A DNA stretch of 64,000 nt from Dolichospermum sp. DET69 (GTDB lineage Bacteria > Cyanobacteriota > Cyanobacteriia > Cyanobacteriales > Nostocaceae). Under the pieces are notes generated by a model that was not told the origin of the DNA, made no database searches, and saw only the letters and a program-made list of their open reading frames with translations. The stretch spans positions 3,265,501 through 3,329,500 of the forward strand of contig CP070233.1 of assembly GCA_017355425.1 (NCBI GenBank). The letters run 5' to 3'. Shown piece by piece: positions 8,925-18,484 of this stretch. A program made the translations under genes and the position numbers. How positions within the stretch are numbered: the first letter of the stretch is position 1; the number at the start of each line of letters is the position of its first letter.

Positions 8925-9199
8925 TTATACAAAGAATATCACGAATTGATTGCGTCCTTGTTGTTTAGCGCGGTAGAGTGCTTGATCAGCTTGTTCAATT
9001 AGAGTAGCTTCTGATAATTCAGCAGCAGGTATTTGGCTAGTTATACCAAGACTAATGGTTACTGTATCACTTACTTTTGAGGCTTGGTGAGGAATGGCTA
9101 AATCTTTAATTGCATCATGAATCCGTTGGGCGATCGCCATTGCTCCTATAATATCAGTATTAGGTAAAATCACCGCAAACTCTTCTCCACCATAAGGTT
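8925..9199 (-). pseudogene. GGDEF-domain fragment (diguanylate cyclase remnant)
   Basis: The minus strand encodes the C-terminal part of a GGDEF domain: YGGEEFAVILPNT (the catalytic GGEEF), then TVTISLGIT and ADQALYRAKQQGRNQ. Directly before the GGEEF motif there is an in-frame TAA, and no upstream domain is found. It is a 5'-truncated remnant, now next to an EAL-domain gene. Confidence 0.8.
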
Positions 9200-9257
9200 C
9201 TTAGCGGTACTTTGGTGAATATTTTAGCAAACCAGTTGGCGGAGTGATCATTCATTC

Positions 9258-9644
9258 TTAAATAATCTTTTCCTCCACGGGACGTTCTATATCATCCTCA
9301 CCCAAATACTCGCCATTTTGGATTTCCAAGATTATCAAAGGAATCAAACCGGGATTTTCTACCTTGTGCAGTGTGGCTGCTGGCACATAAGTTGATTGAT
9401 TGTGATTGAGTAATATTTCTTGATCTCCACAAGTTACCCTAGCCACGCCAGAAACCACTACCCAATGTTCATGACGATGGTAATGGATTTGGGCTTTAAT
9501 GCCATGTTTAGGCTTGATTTCTACCCGACTGATCCGATAATTTTGTCCTTCTTCGATAACTTCCACATAGCCCCAATAGCGATTTCCTGCATGAGACGAA
9601 TTTATACTCAGATTTGATAGTATTTCCACTTCGTTTTGATTCAT
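9258..9644 (-). CDS. Cupin protein, mannose-6-phosphate isomerase type II C-terminal-like
   Basis: A 128-residue single cupin. The metal-binding pattern is visible in QIHYHRHEHWVVVSGVARVT (three histidines and glutamate-like positions) and VPAATLHKVENPG. This is the fold of the C-terminal domain of bifunctional mannose-1-phosphate guanylyltransferase/mannose-6-phosphate isomerase, here as a stand-alone protein, a common cyanobacterial form. Likely a sugar-phosphate isomerase, but substrate is not proven by sequence. Confidence 0.8.
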   Translation of the reverse strand: MNQNEVEILSNLSINSSHAGNRYWGYVEVIEEGQNYRISRVEIKPKHGIKAQIHYHRHEHWVVVSGVARVTCGDQEILLNHNQSTYVPAATLHKVENPGLIPLIILEIQNGEYLGEDDIERPVEEKII

Positions 9645-9686
9645 ACAATTTTACCAATTACTTATTACTTATTACCTATTACTACC

Positions 9687-10892
9687 CTAAACAGAAAAAG
9701 ATTTATTAGTTAATAATAGCTTGTAAAATTCTAACGCAGGTAAGGCTGGACTATATATAAAACCTTGAATTGCATCACAGCTATTTTCCCGTAAAAGTGC
9801 TAATTCTGCTTCAGTTTCCACCCCTTCAGCAATAATTTTCAGATGAAGATCATGTCCTAATTGAATCAAACTTTTTGTAATTGCTGCTTTGCGGTAATCA
9901 TTATTAATATCTTTGATAAAATCACGATCAATTTTGAGTGTATCCATTGGTAATTGTTTAAGATACATTAAGGAATTATTGCTAACTCCAAAATCATCAA
10001 TGGCAATTTTTACTCCAAAAGAGCGTAATTTTTCCATGGTAGTTATAGCCAAATTCATATCTTCCATAATCATTCTTTCTGTTAATTCAAGCTCTAAACA
10101 ATTTGCTTGAATATTATGGCTAGATATCAAATTAATAACTTTGGGAATTAAATTTACTTGATTAAATTCAACTGGTGAGAGATTAACCGCTATCGTTAAG
10201 TTATGAATGCCAATATCTTGCCAAATTTGCATTTGCTGGCCAACTGTCTTGAAAACCCAATTACCAATATCAATAATTAATCCATGAGACTCTGCCAAAG
10301 GAATAAATTCCTGTGGTGATATTCTTCCTAACTCTGCATTCTGCCAACGCAACAGACTTTCTGCGGAAGTAATTCTGCCAGTATTCATATCAATGATTGG
10401 TTGGTAATGAATCTCAAAACCCTCATAATTTTTCTCTTTTATTGCCAGTTTCAACTGATTTAAAACTAGCTGCATTCTCGATGTTAATTTATGAGAAATA
10501 GTCGACAAATTCTTCTTTAAATTTGCATATTTTTCCAACTTGTTCAAAACAGCACTCAATAATTCAGCCCTGGTAAATGGCTTAGTCAGGTAATCATCTG
10601 CTCCCATATTCATCCCTTGACGGAAATCAGATTTAGCAGCATTAGCAGTCAAAAAAATGAAAGGGATAGTTGATGTTGATGGCTCTTGACGTAATGCTTT
10701 TAATACGCCATAACCGTCTAGTTCTGGCATCATTATGTCACAGAGAATTAAATCTGGATATTCTGATATAGCCATCTCTACACCTATTCTACCATTAGCA
10801 GATGCTACGGGTTCAAAATTCTCAGTTTCTAGTAGATCTAATAAATTATCTCGTACTGATTCCTCATCTTCAATAACTAGAATTTTCGACAT
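9687..10892 (-). CDS. Response regulator with EAL phosphodiesterase domain
   Basis: A 401-residue protein with an N-terminal receiver domain (phospho-acceptor aspartate in DLILCDIMMPELDGYG near residue 54; LTAN and TKPF motifs) and a C-terminal EAL domain that would hydrolyse cyclic-di-GMP. The signature is ESLLRW instead of EALLRW, but other catalytic residues are present (VNLSP, LELTERM, IDDFG, LKIDRDF, AEGVET, IQGF), so activity is likely. A short coiled segment joins the domains. The start is the ATG at 10892, with GAGGT 6 bases before it; an ATG 12 bases upstream overlaps that site. No kinase gene is nearby. Confidence 0.92.
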   Translation of the reverse strand: MSKILVIEDEESVRDNLLDLLETENFEPVASANGRIGVEMAISEYPDLILCDIMMPELDGYGVLKALRQEPSTSTIPFIFLTANAAKSDFRQGMNMGADDYLTKPFTRAELLSAVLNKLEKYANLKKNLSTISHKLTSRMQLVLNQLKLAIKEKNYEGFEIHYQPIIDMNTGRITSAESLLRWQNAELGRISPQEFIPLAESHGLIIDIGNWVFKTVGQQMQIWQDIGIHNLTIAVNLSPVEFNQVNLIPKVINLISSHNIQANCLELELTERMIMEDMNLAITTMEKLRSFGVKIAIDDFGVSNNSLMYLKQLPMDTLKIDRDFIKDINNDYRKAAITKSLIQLGHDLHLKIIAEGVETEAELALLRENSCDAIQGFIYSPALPALEFYKLLLTNKSFSV

Positions 10893-10920
10893 AATTAACC
10901 TCATTTTTATTTTGATTATT

Positions 10921-11080
10921 TACAAAAGAAGGGAACTCTTAACTGGGAACAGATAAGAAACACTCATTTGCACCAGTTTAGAGCTTCAGTCAAAAAAAAG
11001 ATGTTTTTACAAGATGCGTAGCCCGAAAAAAACAGTGTCATTATTTCAATCTCATGTTTTTAAACATGAGTTTTTCCTGT
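10921..11080 (-). repeat. 160-bp dispersed repeat (copy 1 of 2)
   Basis: About 160 bases recur with high identity, inverted, at 48398-48553, where they sit inside a broken peptide gene. The element holds a hairpin of CTCATGTTT and AAACATGAG and the text CGGGCTACGCATCTT. The rest of the 10893-11291 gap holds the repeat at 11150 and no gene. Confidence 0.8.
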
Positions 11081-11149
11081 TCCGGTGTGCCTATTCCCTG
11101 TTCCCTCTGAACTACCATATCTTGATTTTGATAAGTAATACCGCAGGAG

Positions 11150-11233
11150 GGAATTTAGAATTTAGAATTTAGAATGAATACAGGATTCAGCTTTTCACAG
11201 ATTTGGAATGGTTCATTAACTTACGTCGGACTG
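11150..11233 (-). repeat. Dispersed repeat, copy 2 of 3
   Basis: An inverted copy of the repeat at 4301-4386, starting with AATTTAGAATTTAGAATGAA and containing TTTCACAGATTTGGAATGG. It lies just downstream of the GH10-like gene. Confidence 0.75.
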
Positions 11234-11291
11234 TACTAGGTTTATACTCTAATCTAATAAATATGTATTAACCTTACCAGGTATCAAAACA

Positions 11292-14042
11292 TCATTTAAC
11301 ATTTATACCATTTCTTTGCCGCACATTTAATCTTCTTTCACCAAAACGGATTAGTCGTTCAATAGCTAAAAGTCGGTTTTCCCAAACTTTAACCTGATAG
11401 GCATAGGGTTGATTTTTTGCTTGCATCTGTGAAAATTGAGACTGGACGTTATTGAGAGCTTCCCTGACTGTAATTAAATTAATGGCAGAAGGTACGGATG
11501 CTAGTTGATTTAACGCATCCTGTAAATCCTGATCCAGCTTTTTAAACTCAGCAGAGGTCATTGCAGATATAGGCAATTGACCATTATTTTCTACCACTTG
11601 CCATTCTCTCTGCAAAGCTGCATAACGAAAGGCCGCAGTGCGAAAAGGTTGACGCTGGGGCATAGGTTCATTTTTAATCCCTTGGGTACTATTAAACATT
11701 TGTTCTAGTTCAGGATTAAAATTTTCCGCTGCAAACAACGCATAACCATTAACTGGCAAGTCTCGCAGCAGTTGCAGTTGATCAAATGCACCCATAGTTG
11801 GTAATGATAATAGACGGATTCCCGGAATTAACAAAGTAGCACCCAATTTTGTAGAATTAATCCAGGGTTGGGCTAATCCTTGAAACCGAGGTGTATCCAA
11901 AGCATAGGTCATGGGCATAATTAAATCTATATCTCCTCTTCTGGCCCATACTTCCCAATGTTGTTGAATTTTTTCTATGCGTTCATATTCTGGTAAGGGA
12001 AAAACGGCTACTGAGAGAATGAGAGTGTTACGTTTTTTTCGTAATGTCTGCGATAGTTCAGCTACAAAACTATCAACCTGTTGAGTCCGGAATGCTGTCC
12101 ACTGTTGCCACAAATCCCGTTGATTGGGAGAGATATTTAAGGGGTCAATCCCCGTTTGTTGTTGAAATTGCGCCCTTGCTGCTTTACCATAGCCATAGCT
12201 GCGACCAACAAAGGGGTCTTGGAAAGGATAACGAATATAATCTAAATGGATACCATCTACTTGATACTTGGTAACAATTTCTGTATACAGTTTGATTAAA
12301 TACTCTCGGACTTGGGGATTAGCTGGATCTAAAAAAGGTTTAGTTTGACCAACGGGAATAATATTACCTTTATTGTCATAATTAGCCCAATCAGGATTTG
12401 CTGCTAGTACGGGTCCTAAATAATCAGGATTAACATTAATAATTTCATTATGACGGCTATTACCAGCGGCAAATACCCACACCCAAGCGTGTAACTCCAT
12501 CCCCCGTGAGTGAGCTAGTTTTACAGCACTTTCTAGGGGGTCCCAACCACGAATCAAGGGGTTTTGTTGGGGTGCTACCTGACTGGGATAAATAGGATAA
12601 CTAGCATTGATGGTTTCCAGAAAAATGGTATTAATTCCGGCTCGTGCTAGTTTATCAAATATTTTGGCTAATTCGGCTTCATTACCTGCTTTAATAATCG
12701 TGCCTCTGTCTAACCAAATTGCCCGAATTTCTGGTTGTGCTAATCGTTGATTAACTGGAAATTGCTGCCATAAATTTGCTTTAGCTTGTAACCATGTCTG
12801 CCGCGCTAGAGCATACTTTTTTTGTTGGATTAATAAGGGGAGATTTTTGGTTGTTTCTCTAGCTTTTGTGAAGGTTTCTGCTAAGTTTGCTGTTTGTTGG
12901 TTGGAAGATGCTGTTTTTATTGTTTCTGTTTTTTCCAAGGGGGAAGTCGTGGCACTATTATTGATATTTTTATAACTATTATAAGCTGATACTGCTAGAT
13001 GGGTACTTTCTATTCTACCAATGAGATTTTCTAATTCTTTTTGCAAGGAAATTGCTTCTTTTTGATCAATCGGTTCGTTAGAATTGGGTATAACATCTAA
13101 ACGGACATTTTGTTCTAGTTGATTAATTGGATCAATTAAATTTTCGGTGGTGAGTTTAGAAACAATTGATAATCCTGTATTTTTAGATTCTGCTGGTAAT
13201 TGGGAAGTAACAGTTGGTTTTTTAACAGTCTTTTTAACTGGTTGTAACTTAGCAGTAACAGTTGGTTTTTCAGAAGTTTGCAGTTTTGGGGGTTCAGTAA
13301 TTAGATTGGGCTGACAATTTGGCGCAGGATTGGCAATTTTCTGTTTGCTATTAACTGGTAATTTTAAATAACGACTTAAAGATACTTTTAACCAAGCAAT
13401 ATCTAATCCCGCAGATGCTGCTGTATTTATTCCCCAATTCCAACCTAATAAGGTAGATTTTTCAGTTGTTAATATTGCTGTTAGACGATCTTTAGCGTTC
13501 CAAACGACTGTACTTTGAGTAGGAGAATTATTGGGAATAATTACCCCCCCTTTAATTGCACCAAACAATTCTTTTTGATTTATCCAATCAGGAACAGTGG
13601 TATTTGTAGGTTGTAGATTTTCAGTAGTATTTAAACTAAATCCCCAATAACCTCCTAAGAGTTTTCGTAATAATTGACGAACTCCAGGAGTGGATAAATT
13701 ACCAACTGGTCCACTAGCGATTAAATATCCACCTTGACTTACCCATTGATCTAAAGCGATCGCCTGTTCCGTTGTCAATACCTCGACATTGGGCAAAAAT
13801 AATACCTGTGGTTTACCCCAATCATCCTTATGTTTAACCTGACTCAAAGGAATCACACAATAGTTCACATTTAGCTTTTGTAATCGGTTGCTAATTCCTT
13901 GCCATTGTTCAGGATTATTTTGACTATTAACCACACTAAATACAGGTCTATCCTTAATAGCTTTAGCTGGCAATACACCCAAAACATTAAACAACAACAG
14001 ATTAATATTTAAAATAACGAATCCGAATATTTTTTTAGTCAT
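11292..14042 (-). CDS. Secreted GH10-like (GHL10) glycoside hydrolase family protein
   Basis: A 916-residue protein with an N-terminal signal-like hydrophobic stretch (FGFVILNINLLLFNVLGVLPAKA). A region of about 200 residues resembles a glutamine-amidotransferase-like fold, followed by a low-complexity Pro/Thr/Lys linker and then a (beta/alpha)8 domain from about residue 440. That domain shows REIRAIWLDRG-like text, INTIFLETINASYPIYPS, ELHAWVWVFAAGN and VDGIHLDYIRYPF, the marks of the GHL10/DUF187 family that I know as family 10-like glycosylhydrolases. It probably acts on cell wall or extracellular glycans. It is monocistronic. Confidence 0.85.
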   Translation of the reverse strand: MTKKIFGFVILNINLLLFNVLGVLPAKAIKDRPVFSVVNSQNNPEQWQGISNRLQKLNVNYCVIPLSQVKHKDDWGKPQVLFLPNVEVLTTEQAIALDQWVSQGGYLIASGPVGNLSTPGVRQLLRKLLGGYWGFSLNTTENLQPTNTTVPDWINQKELFGAIKGGVIIPNNSPTQSTVVWNAKDRLTAILTTEKSTLLGWNWGINTAASAGLDIAWLKVSLSRYLKLPVNSKQKIANPAPNCQPNLITEPPKLQTSEKPTVTAKLQPVKKTVKKPTVTSQLPAESKNTGLSIVSKLTTENLIDPINQLEQNVRLDVIPNSNEPIDQKEAISLQKELENLIGRIESTHLAVSAYNSYKNINNSATTSPLEKTETIKTASSNQQTANLAETFTKARETTKNLPLLIQQKKYALARQTWLQAKANLWQQFPVNQRLAQPEIRAIWLDRGTIIKAGNEAELAKIFDKLARAGINTIFLETINASYPIYPSQVAPQQNPLIRGWDPLESAVKLAHSRGMELHAWVWVFAAGNSRHNEIINVNPDYLGPVLAANPDWANYDNKGNIIPVGQTKPFLDPANPQVREYLIKLYTEIVTKYQVDGIHLDYIRYPFQDPFVGRSYGYGKAARAQFQQQTGIDPLNISPNQRDLWQQWTAFRTQQVDSFVAELSQTLRKKRNTLILSVAVFPLPEYERIEKIQQHWEVWARRGDIDLIMPMTYALDTPRFQGLAQPWINSTKLGATLLIPGIRLLSLPTMGAFDQLQLLRDLPVNGYALFAAENFNPELEQMFNSTQGIKNEPMPQRQPFRTAAFRYAALQREWQVVENNGQLPISAMTSAEFKKLDQDLQDALNQLASVPSAINLITVREALNNVQSQFSQMQAKNQPYAYQVKVWENRLLAIERLIRFGERRLNVRQRNGINVK

Positions 14043-14053
14043 TAGTCATTAGT

Positions 14054-14590
14054 TATAGCGGTATGCACTTGAATGAGGTAAATCATAGCCCCCTCAGTGC
14101 TTGCCTACGGTGTACACACAAGTCTTCTAGAGTTGCCCCACAACGTTTAGATCCCCCCAACCCCCCTTAAAAAGGGGGGCTAAATTCTTCAAAGTCCCCC
14201 TTTTTAAGCTATCCATTACCCACATCTTTCTTAACAATCTTGAAACATTTATGTGGCAACGGTTTCAACGCTTGAAAATTTCCCTACTCTTGACAAAATG
14301 TACCTTATTCTTCTTGATAAAACCCTGATTTTATTGAGAATCATCAACGGAGGATTAAGGTTTGGGGTTTGAGAGCGATCGCTCTTATCGAATGTTAAGA
14401 AAGATCCCGGTAATGGATAGCTTAAAAAGGGGGGCTAAATTCTTCAAAGTCCCCCTTTTTAAGGGGGATTTAGGGGGATCGGATAACGTTTAGCATCCTG
14501 TCTAGAGATGTGTGTACACCGTAGCAGTGCTTGCGGGGAGGGGGTTGGGGGTGGGGTTCTTGTATCTCACTCAACAAAAGAAACGCTATA
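14054..14590. repeat. TATAGCGGT-family repeat interrupted by a 420-bp element
   Basis: TATAGCGGTATGCACTTGAA at the left and CGCTATA at the right bound a repeat of the family at 5381 and 63108. It is split by the 420-bp element at 14105-14524. Removal of the insert and one 10-bp duplicate restores CCCTCAGTGCTTGCGGGGAG. No gene lies in the 14043-14637 gap. Confidence 0.75.
14105..14524. mobile_element. 420-bp non-autonomous inverted-repeat element with 10-bp target duplication
   Basis: CTACGGTGTACACACA at 14105-14120 is inverted at 14509-14524. The arms continue as an imperfect inverted repeat of about 120 bases, including AAAAGGGGGGCTAAATTCTT on both sides. CAGTGCTTGC flanks the element exactly at 14095-14104 and 14525-14534. 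It has no reading frame and could fold into one very long hairpin. A direct insertion product by all signs. Confidence 0.85.
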
Positions 14591-14637
14591 TTAGTCATTA
14601 GTTAGAGAATAGGCAAGAATTTTGTAAATTATCAATC

Positions 14638-15963
14638 CTATTCAAGACAAGTATTGATTAATTCTTCAACTCCCGCTACAGGGAAAATACTGACATTTAA
14701 TTCTTGAGATATTTCCTCTACTGTCATATCATCGAGAAATACCAATTCTCCATGCTTAAGCATGACACTAGGTAATAAAATTCCCTCTCCTAAATCTTGA
14801 CCTTTTAAGTTCAAAAGTAAATCATGTCCGGTTAATAACCCAGTAACACTGATACTTTGTCCCCAATAATCACTACATAAAGCCCGCATATTCACTTCTA
14901 AACCTTGGACATTATTTAACTGTTGTACCAGGGGTTGAAATGCTGTTTCCACTGCATTACCAACAACCCAGGTTAATCTACGTTGATTGGTAATTTTTGG
15001 TGGTAATATTTCTCTGGCAATTTCGGTAAACTGTTTGATAAATAACCGAATTGAACCCACACCATTATCAATTTGTGGATATTCTTCATATTCAGCTTCT
15101 GTGGGTAATTCTTCCCCAGCAATTAAAAACCATTCGTCAGCTAACCATACTCCACTAGAACCAAATTTTTTCCTAAATTGCTGACAAAGTAATTTAACTT
15201 GAGAAATTACCTCTTGTGCCTTTTCTTTTGTCACAGGAATCAACTCATCTTCTTGAGGACGAAACCGCGTCAAACCCACAGGAACAACTGCTACTGATGC
15301 TACTGTTGGTAATTCTCCAGCATGAAAAGATGTTAAATCCTGTAATGTCCTTTCCAGATGTTCCCCATCATTTATACCAGGACAAACAACAACTTGAGCA
15401 TGAATTTGTAATCTGCGTTCTTGAAACCATTTAATCTGTGATAATATTTCCCCACCTCGATTATTCTTTAATAGTCTAATTCTCACATCTGCTTCTGTAG
15501 AATGGACAGAAACATACAAAGGTGATAACCGCATTTGTTCAATTCTTTGCCATTCTTTGGCTGTTAAATTCGTGAGAGTTAAATAAGAACCATATAAAAA
15601 ACTTAGGCGATAATCATCATCTTTTAAATATAAACTAGTCCGTTTTCCCGGTGGTTGTTGATCAATAAAGCAAAAGGGACAACGGTTATTACACTGAATT
15701 AAACCATCAAATAAAGCTGTATCAAATTCCAGTCCTAAATCCTCATCATCATCTTTTTCAATTTCTACATGATGGGTTTTTCCAGTGGTATCTAAAACTT
15801 CTAATTCCAGAATTTCATCAGCACATAAAAACTGATAATCAATTAAATCACGGGGTTTTGTGCCGTTAATAGCCACAATCGCATCACCGGCTGCAAAGCC
15901 AATTTCAGCCGCAATTGAGTCAGGAAGCACTTTAGTAATTTTAGCAGGTTGAATGGTAGTCAT
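14638..15963 (-). CDS. DUF512 radical-SAM-like iron-sulfur protein (cyanobacterial)
   Basis: A 441-residue protein with an N-terminal PDZ-like segment (KVLPDSIAAEIGFAAGDAIVAINGTKPRD) and a CNNRCPFCFIDQQPPGKRTS motif near residue 91, a Cx3Cx2C cluster as in radical-SAM enzymes, then the DUF512 C-terminal region. This is the cyanobacterial family (TIGR03279 as I recall). Function unknown; conserved in nearly all cyanobacteria. It stands alone, between repeat-filled gaps. Confidence 0.88.
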   Translation of the reverse strand: MTTIQPAKITKVLPDSIAAEIGFAAGDAIVAINGTKPRDLIDYQFLCADEILELEVLDTTGKTHHVEIEKDDDEDLGLEFDTALFDGLIQCNNRCPFCFIDQQPPGKRTSLYLKDDDYRLSFLYGSYLTLTNLTAKEWQRIEQMRLSPLYVSVHSTEADVRIRLLKNNRGGEILSQIKWFQERRLQIHAQVVVCPGINDGEHLERTLQDLTSFHAGELPTVASVAVVPVGLTRFRPQEDELIPVTKEKAQEVISQVKLLCQQFRKKFGSSGVWLADEWFLIAGEELPTEAEYEEYPQIDNGVGSIRLFIKQFTEIAREILPPKITNQRRLTWVVGNAVETAFQPLVQQLNNVQGLEVNMRALCSDYWGQSISVTGLLTGHDLLLNLKGQDLGEGILLPSVMLKHGELVFLDDMTVEEISQELNVSIFPVAGVEELINTCLE

Positions 15964-16117
15964 TAGTCAGTTGTCATTAGTCAGTTGTCAGTTGTCAGTT
16001 GCTAAGAGGATGTTTGATAGCTTGGGTTGTATCCAATACCTGTAGATCCCCTAAATCCCCCTTAAAAAGGGGGACTTTGATCTATTTATTCCCCCCTTGA
16101 TAAGGGGGGGGTTAGGG

Positions 16118-16335
16118 CTGACAGGTGTAGGTTTTTAATATTCTCTGTAAAGGCAAGACCAGGAAGACAAGGAGGGATAGTAGACAAGGAAGATTTTATC
16201 CATAAAATACCCAATTTATGGTTTGTTTTATGACCAATCATCCATTTCTTGTCCGGTTTTCCTCCCTTGTCACCTTGTCTGCCTTGTCTTCCAAGTCCTG
16301 TCCTCACCCAATTGTAAAAAACCTACACCTGTCAG
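16118..16335 (-). mobile_element. 218-bp MITE family, copy 1
   Basis: It begins CTGACAGGTGTAGG and ends with the inverse CCTACACCTGTCAG. An 11-bp duplication GGGGGTTAGGG lies on both sides (16107-16117 and 16336-16346). It appears identical, as reverse complement, to the copy at 54831-55048. The interior contains complementary purine- and pyrimidine-rich arms (GACAAGG/CCTTGTC). The rest of the 15964-16492 gap is CCCCC/GGGGG-rich repeat sequence without a gene. Confidence 0.88.
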
Positions 16336-16492
16336 GGGGGTTAGGGGAGATCTGAGAGTTCTTGATCCACTATGAGAGACTTTTCAAACAACCTCTAAGG
16401 AATAGAGAGCATAAATTTTAGACAGAAGTTAATTAAAGATAACCTAAAATTTAATATCTCAGTCCATAAATACAAGGAATATTCTATCAGAA

Positions 16493-17419
16493 TTATCCTT
16501 GCCAACCTGCGGCGATCGCTAATAATATAGAAATACCAAAAGCTAATCTATACCAAACGAAAACAAAGGTGTTTTTGGTTTGCAAGTATTTGAGTAAAAA
16601 GGCAATTGATAAATAAGAAAAAATAAAGGTAGAAATGATGCCAACAATTAACAAGATCAGAATATTATCAGGTAATTCTCCAGCTTGAAACAGCTTGAAG
16701 ATTTTCAAACTTTTATATAAAGTCGCAATTGTCAAAGTGGGAAACCCTAACAAAAATGAAAATCTTGCTGCTGCTTCTCTTTCTAAACCTAAAAATAAGC
16801 CAGTAGTTAAGGTTGAACCAGAACGAGAAACCCCAGGAACTAAAGCTAAAGTTTGTCCTAATCCTACCAAAATACCATCCTTAATTTCCAAAGCATTAAA
16901 ACCTCGTTTTCTAGTTCCCAATTTTTCGGCTAAACCTAATAATATTGCCATAATAACGGACATTATTGCAATAATTAACGAACTTTCTGGAATAACATCT
17001 TTCAACAAAAAACCAATAGTTAAAGCTGGAATTGTCCCAAAACCAATTCCCACAACAATTTTCCAGTCCTCACTTTCCCAGTCTTTAGTTTTAAAAGCTT
17101 TAATTGCACCTTTAACTAAACTGGAAATTACAGCCCAAAAATACCACAAAATGGCAACTACACTACCAAATTGAATAGCATCAACAAAATCTTTATCCCC
17201 CAGTTCTTTCCAACCAAATATCTTTGTTACAATTAATAAATGTGCGGTACTACTAATTGGTAAAAACTCTGTAATTCCCTGGACAATCCCTAAAATAAAC
17301 GCTTGTATCACTCCAGGAATCAAATCAACTTGATTACTAACTGTTGTGCTGGATACTCCTACCTGTAGCAGTTGTGATGATAGTAAATTTATACTACTTA
17401 GGTCTAAGATAATTGTCAT
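16493..17419 (-). CDS. uppP: Undecaprenyl-diphosphatase (UppP/BacA)
   Basis: A 308-residue polytopic membrane phosphatase that recycles undecaprenyl diphosphate to the monophosphate carrier of cell wall synthesis. The two active-site motifs are clear: GIVQGITEFLPISSTAHLLI and PGVSRSGSTLTTGLFLGL. About eight membrane helices are present. I choose the ATG at 17419, preceded by GGGAG 8 bases upstream, rather than an upstream start at 17440. It is monocistronic. Confidence 0.95.
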   Translation of the reverse strand: MTIILDLSSINLLSSQLLQVGVSSTTVSNQVDLIPGVIQAFILGIVQGITEFLPISSTAHLLIVTKIFGWKELGDKDFVDAIQFGSVVAILWYFWAVISSLVKGAIKAFKTKDWESEDWKIVVGIGFGTIPALTIGFLLKDVIPESSLIIAIMSVIMAILLGLAEKLGTRKRGFNALEIKDGILVGLGQTLALVPGVSRSGSTLTTGLFLGLEREAAARFSFLLGFPTLTIATLYKSLKIFKLFQAGELPDNILILLIVGIISTFIFSYLSIAFLLKYLQTKNTFVFVWYRLAFGISILLAIAAGWQG

Positions 17420-17620
17420 CAAATAAACTCCCAAGATCAATGCGTAATTCTAGCAAATTATCCAACTTTATTTAATCATGGTCAGTCTGGTTAGGCAAAT
17501 ATTATGGAACTTATAGATAAGGAACAGCAAAACTCAACAAAAAGGAACAAACCACGAAGGAACGAAGAACACGAAGTAAAGAAGGTTTCAAAGAGATTTT
17601 GCGTAAGTCCTCAGCATCAC

Positions 17621-17895
17621 CCTGTAAATCCTTAAATCGGTGGATATCCTGATTCTGAAAATTAAGACTTGACAAGACGCGATTTTTAATTTATACTTAT
17701 GTTACGAATGGAAATCTGTCCGCACATATATACAGCACTTCCCGATGTTATGAGGTACAAGAACCCCACCTCCAACCCCCTCCCCGCTTGCGGGGAGGGG
17801 GCTAAGATGTACCTCATAAGAGCAAAAACCGCTGTAGTAATATTTTCAACTAATAAATCTGAATCAGGATGTCCACCGATTTAAGGATTTACAGG
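17621..17895. repeat. 35-bp inverted repeats enclosing a small TACAGC-family repeat
   Basis: CCTGTAAATCCTTAAATCGG... at 17621-17655 is inverted at 17861-17895 with one mismatch, and a third diverged copy is at 18051-18085. Between them, 17731-17836 is a repeat bounded by TACAGC and GCTGTA with AACCCCACCTCCAACCCCCT inside; the same family hosts the 218-bp elements at 47.2 and 54.8 kb. The 17420-18282 gap has no gene that I can support. Confidence 0.75.
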
Positions 17896-18282
17896 ATGTT
17901 AGTTTGAGTTAAGAATTTTTTTCGATTTAAAAATTCCTATGATGTAGGGATTTTTGATGGCTGATTTTTTGTTAATTCTGTATTAACTCTCACACTTGAT
18001 AGAATTAATCATCAAATCAATATTCAAAACGTCAGACTTTAAACCAAAATCCTGTAAATCCTCAAATCCTGGTTATCCTGATTCAGACAAATAGTCAAAA
18101 GGGTGTAGAAACAAATATCCAGCCCTCTATAACTTTTAATTACTAAGGAATGAGGATTAAATAAAGTGCAAATCTTGATGGATGTAATTTAACATTAGGT
18201 TAGACGGTCGTTATCAAGAATTGTAAGTTAATAAATCCACGTTCCTAAGGGCTGAAACCCTGATATAGGAATATTTTGAAAA

Positions 18283-18356
18283 TGGCTCAGGTCAGATTTG
18301 AACTGACGACCCCAGGCTTATGAGTCCCGTACTCTAACCAACTGAGCTACTGAGCC
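18283..18356 (-). tRNA. tRNA-Met (CAT), elongator type
   Basis: On the minus strand GGCTCAG pairs with CTGAGCC as a 7-bp acceptor stem, with D arm GCTCAGTTGGTTAGAGT, anticodon loop CTCATAA (anticodon CAT) and T arm GTCAG-TTCAAAT-CTGAC. The discriminator base is A and no CCA is encoded. The 5' GGCTCAG with fully paired 1-72 argues for an elongator methionine tRNA, not the initiator. Confidence 0.93.
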
Positions 18357-18432
18357 ACGTTGTTTTATCAACTTATATTAAGATAGCATACAAATTTGCA
18401 TCTGACAACTATCAATTTACAAATTTTTGCCT

Positions 18433-18463
18433 CAAAAATAAAAAGAGGGAGTATACCTCCCTC
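18433..18463 (-). terminator. Intrinsic terminator of the M23 peptidase gene
   Basis: On the minus strand GAGGGAG, a 5-base loop, and CTCCCTC form a perfect 7-bp stem followed by TTTTTATTTTT. It starts 22 bases behind the stop codon at 18485. Confidence 0.88.
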
Positions 18464-18484
18464 AATTAATTAGAAAATTAGGAA

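Noticed and set aside
16086-16307. 73-residue frame, also found at 54859-55098
   Set aside because: Both lie in identical copies of the 218-bp element; the shared protein text follows from the repeat, and the frame ends in flanking sequence.
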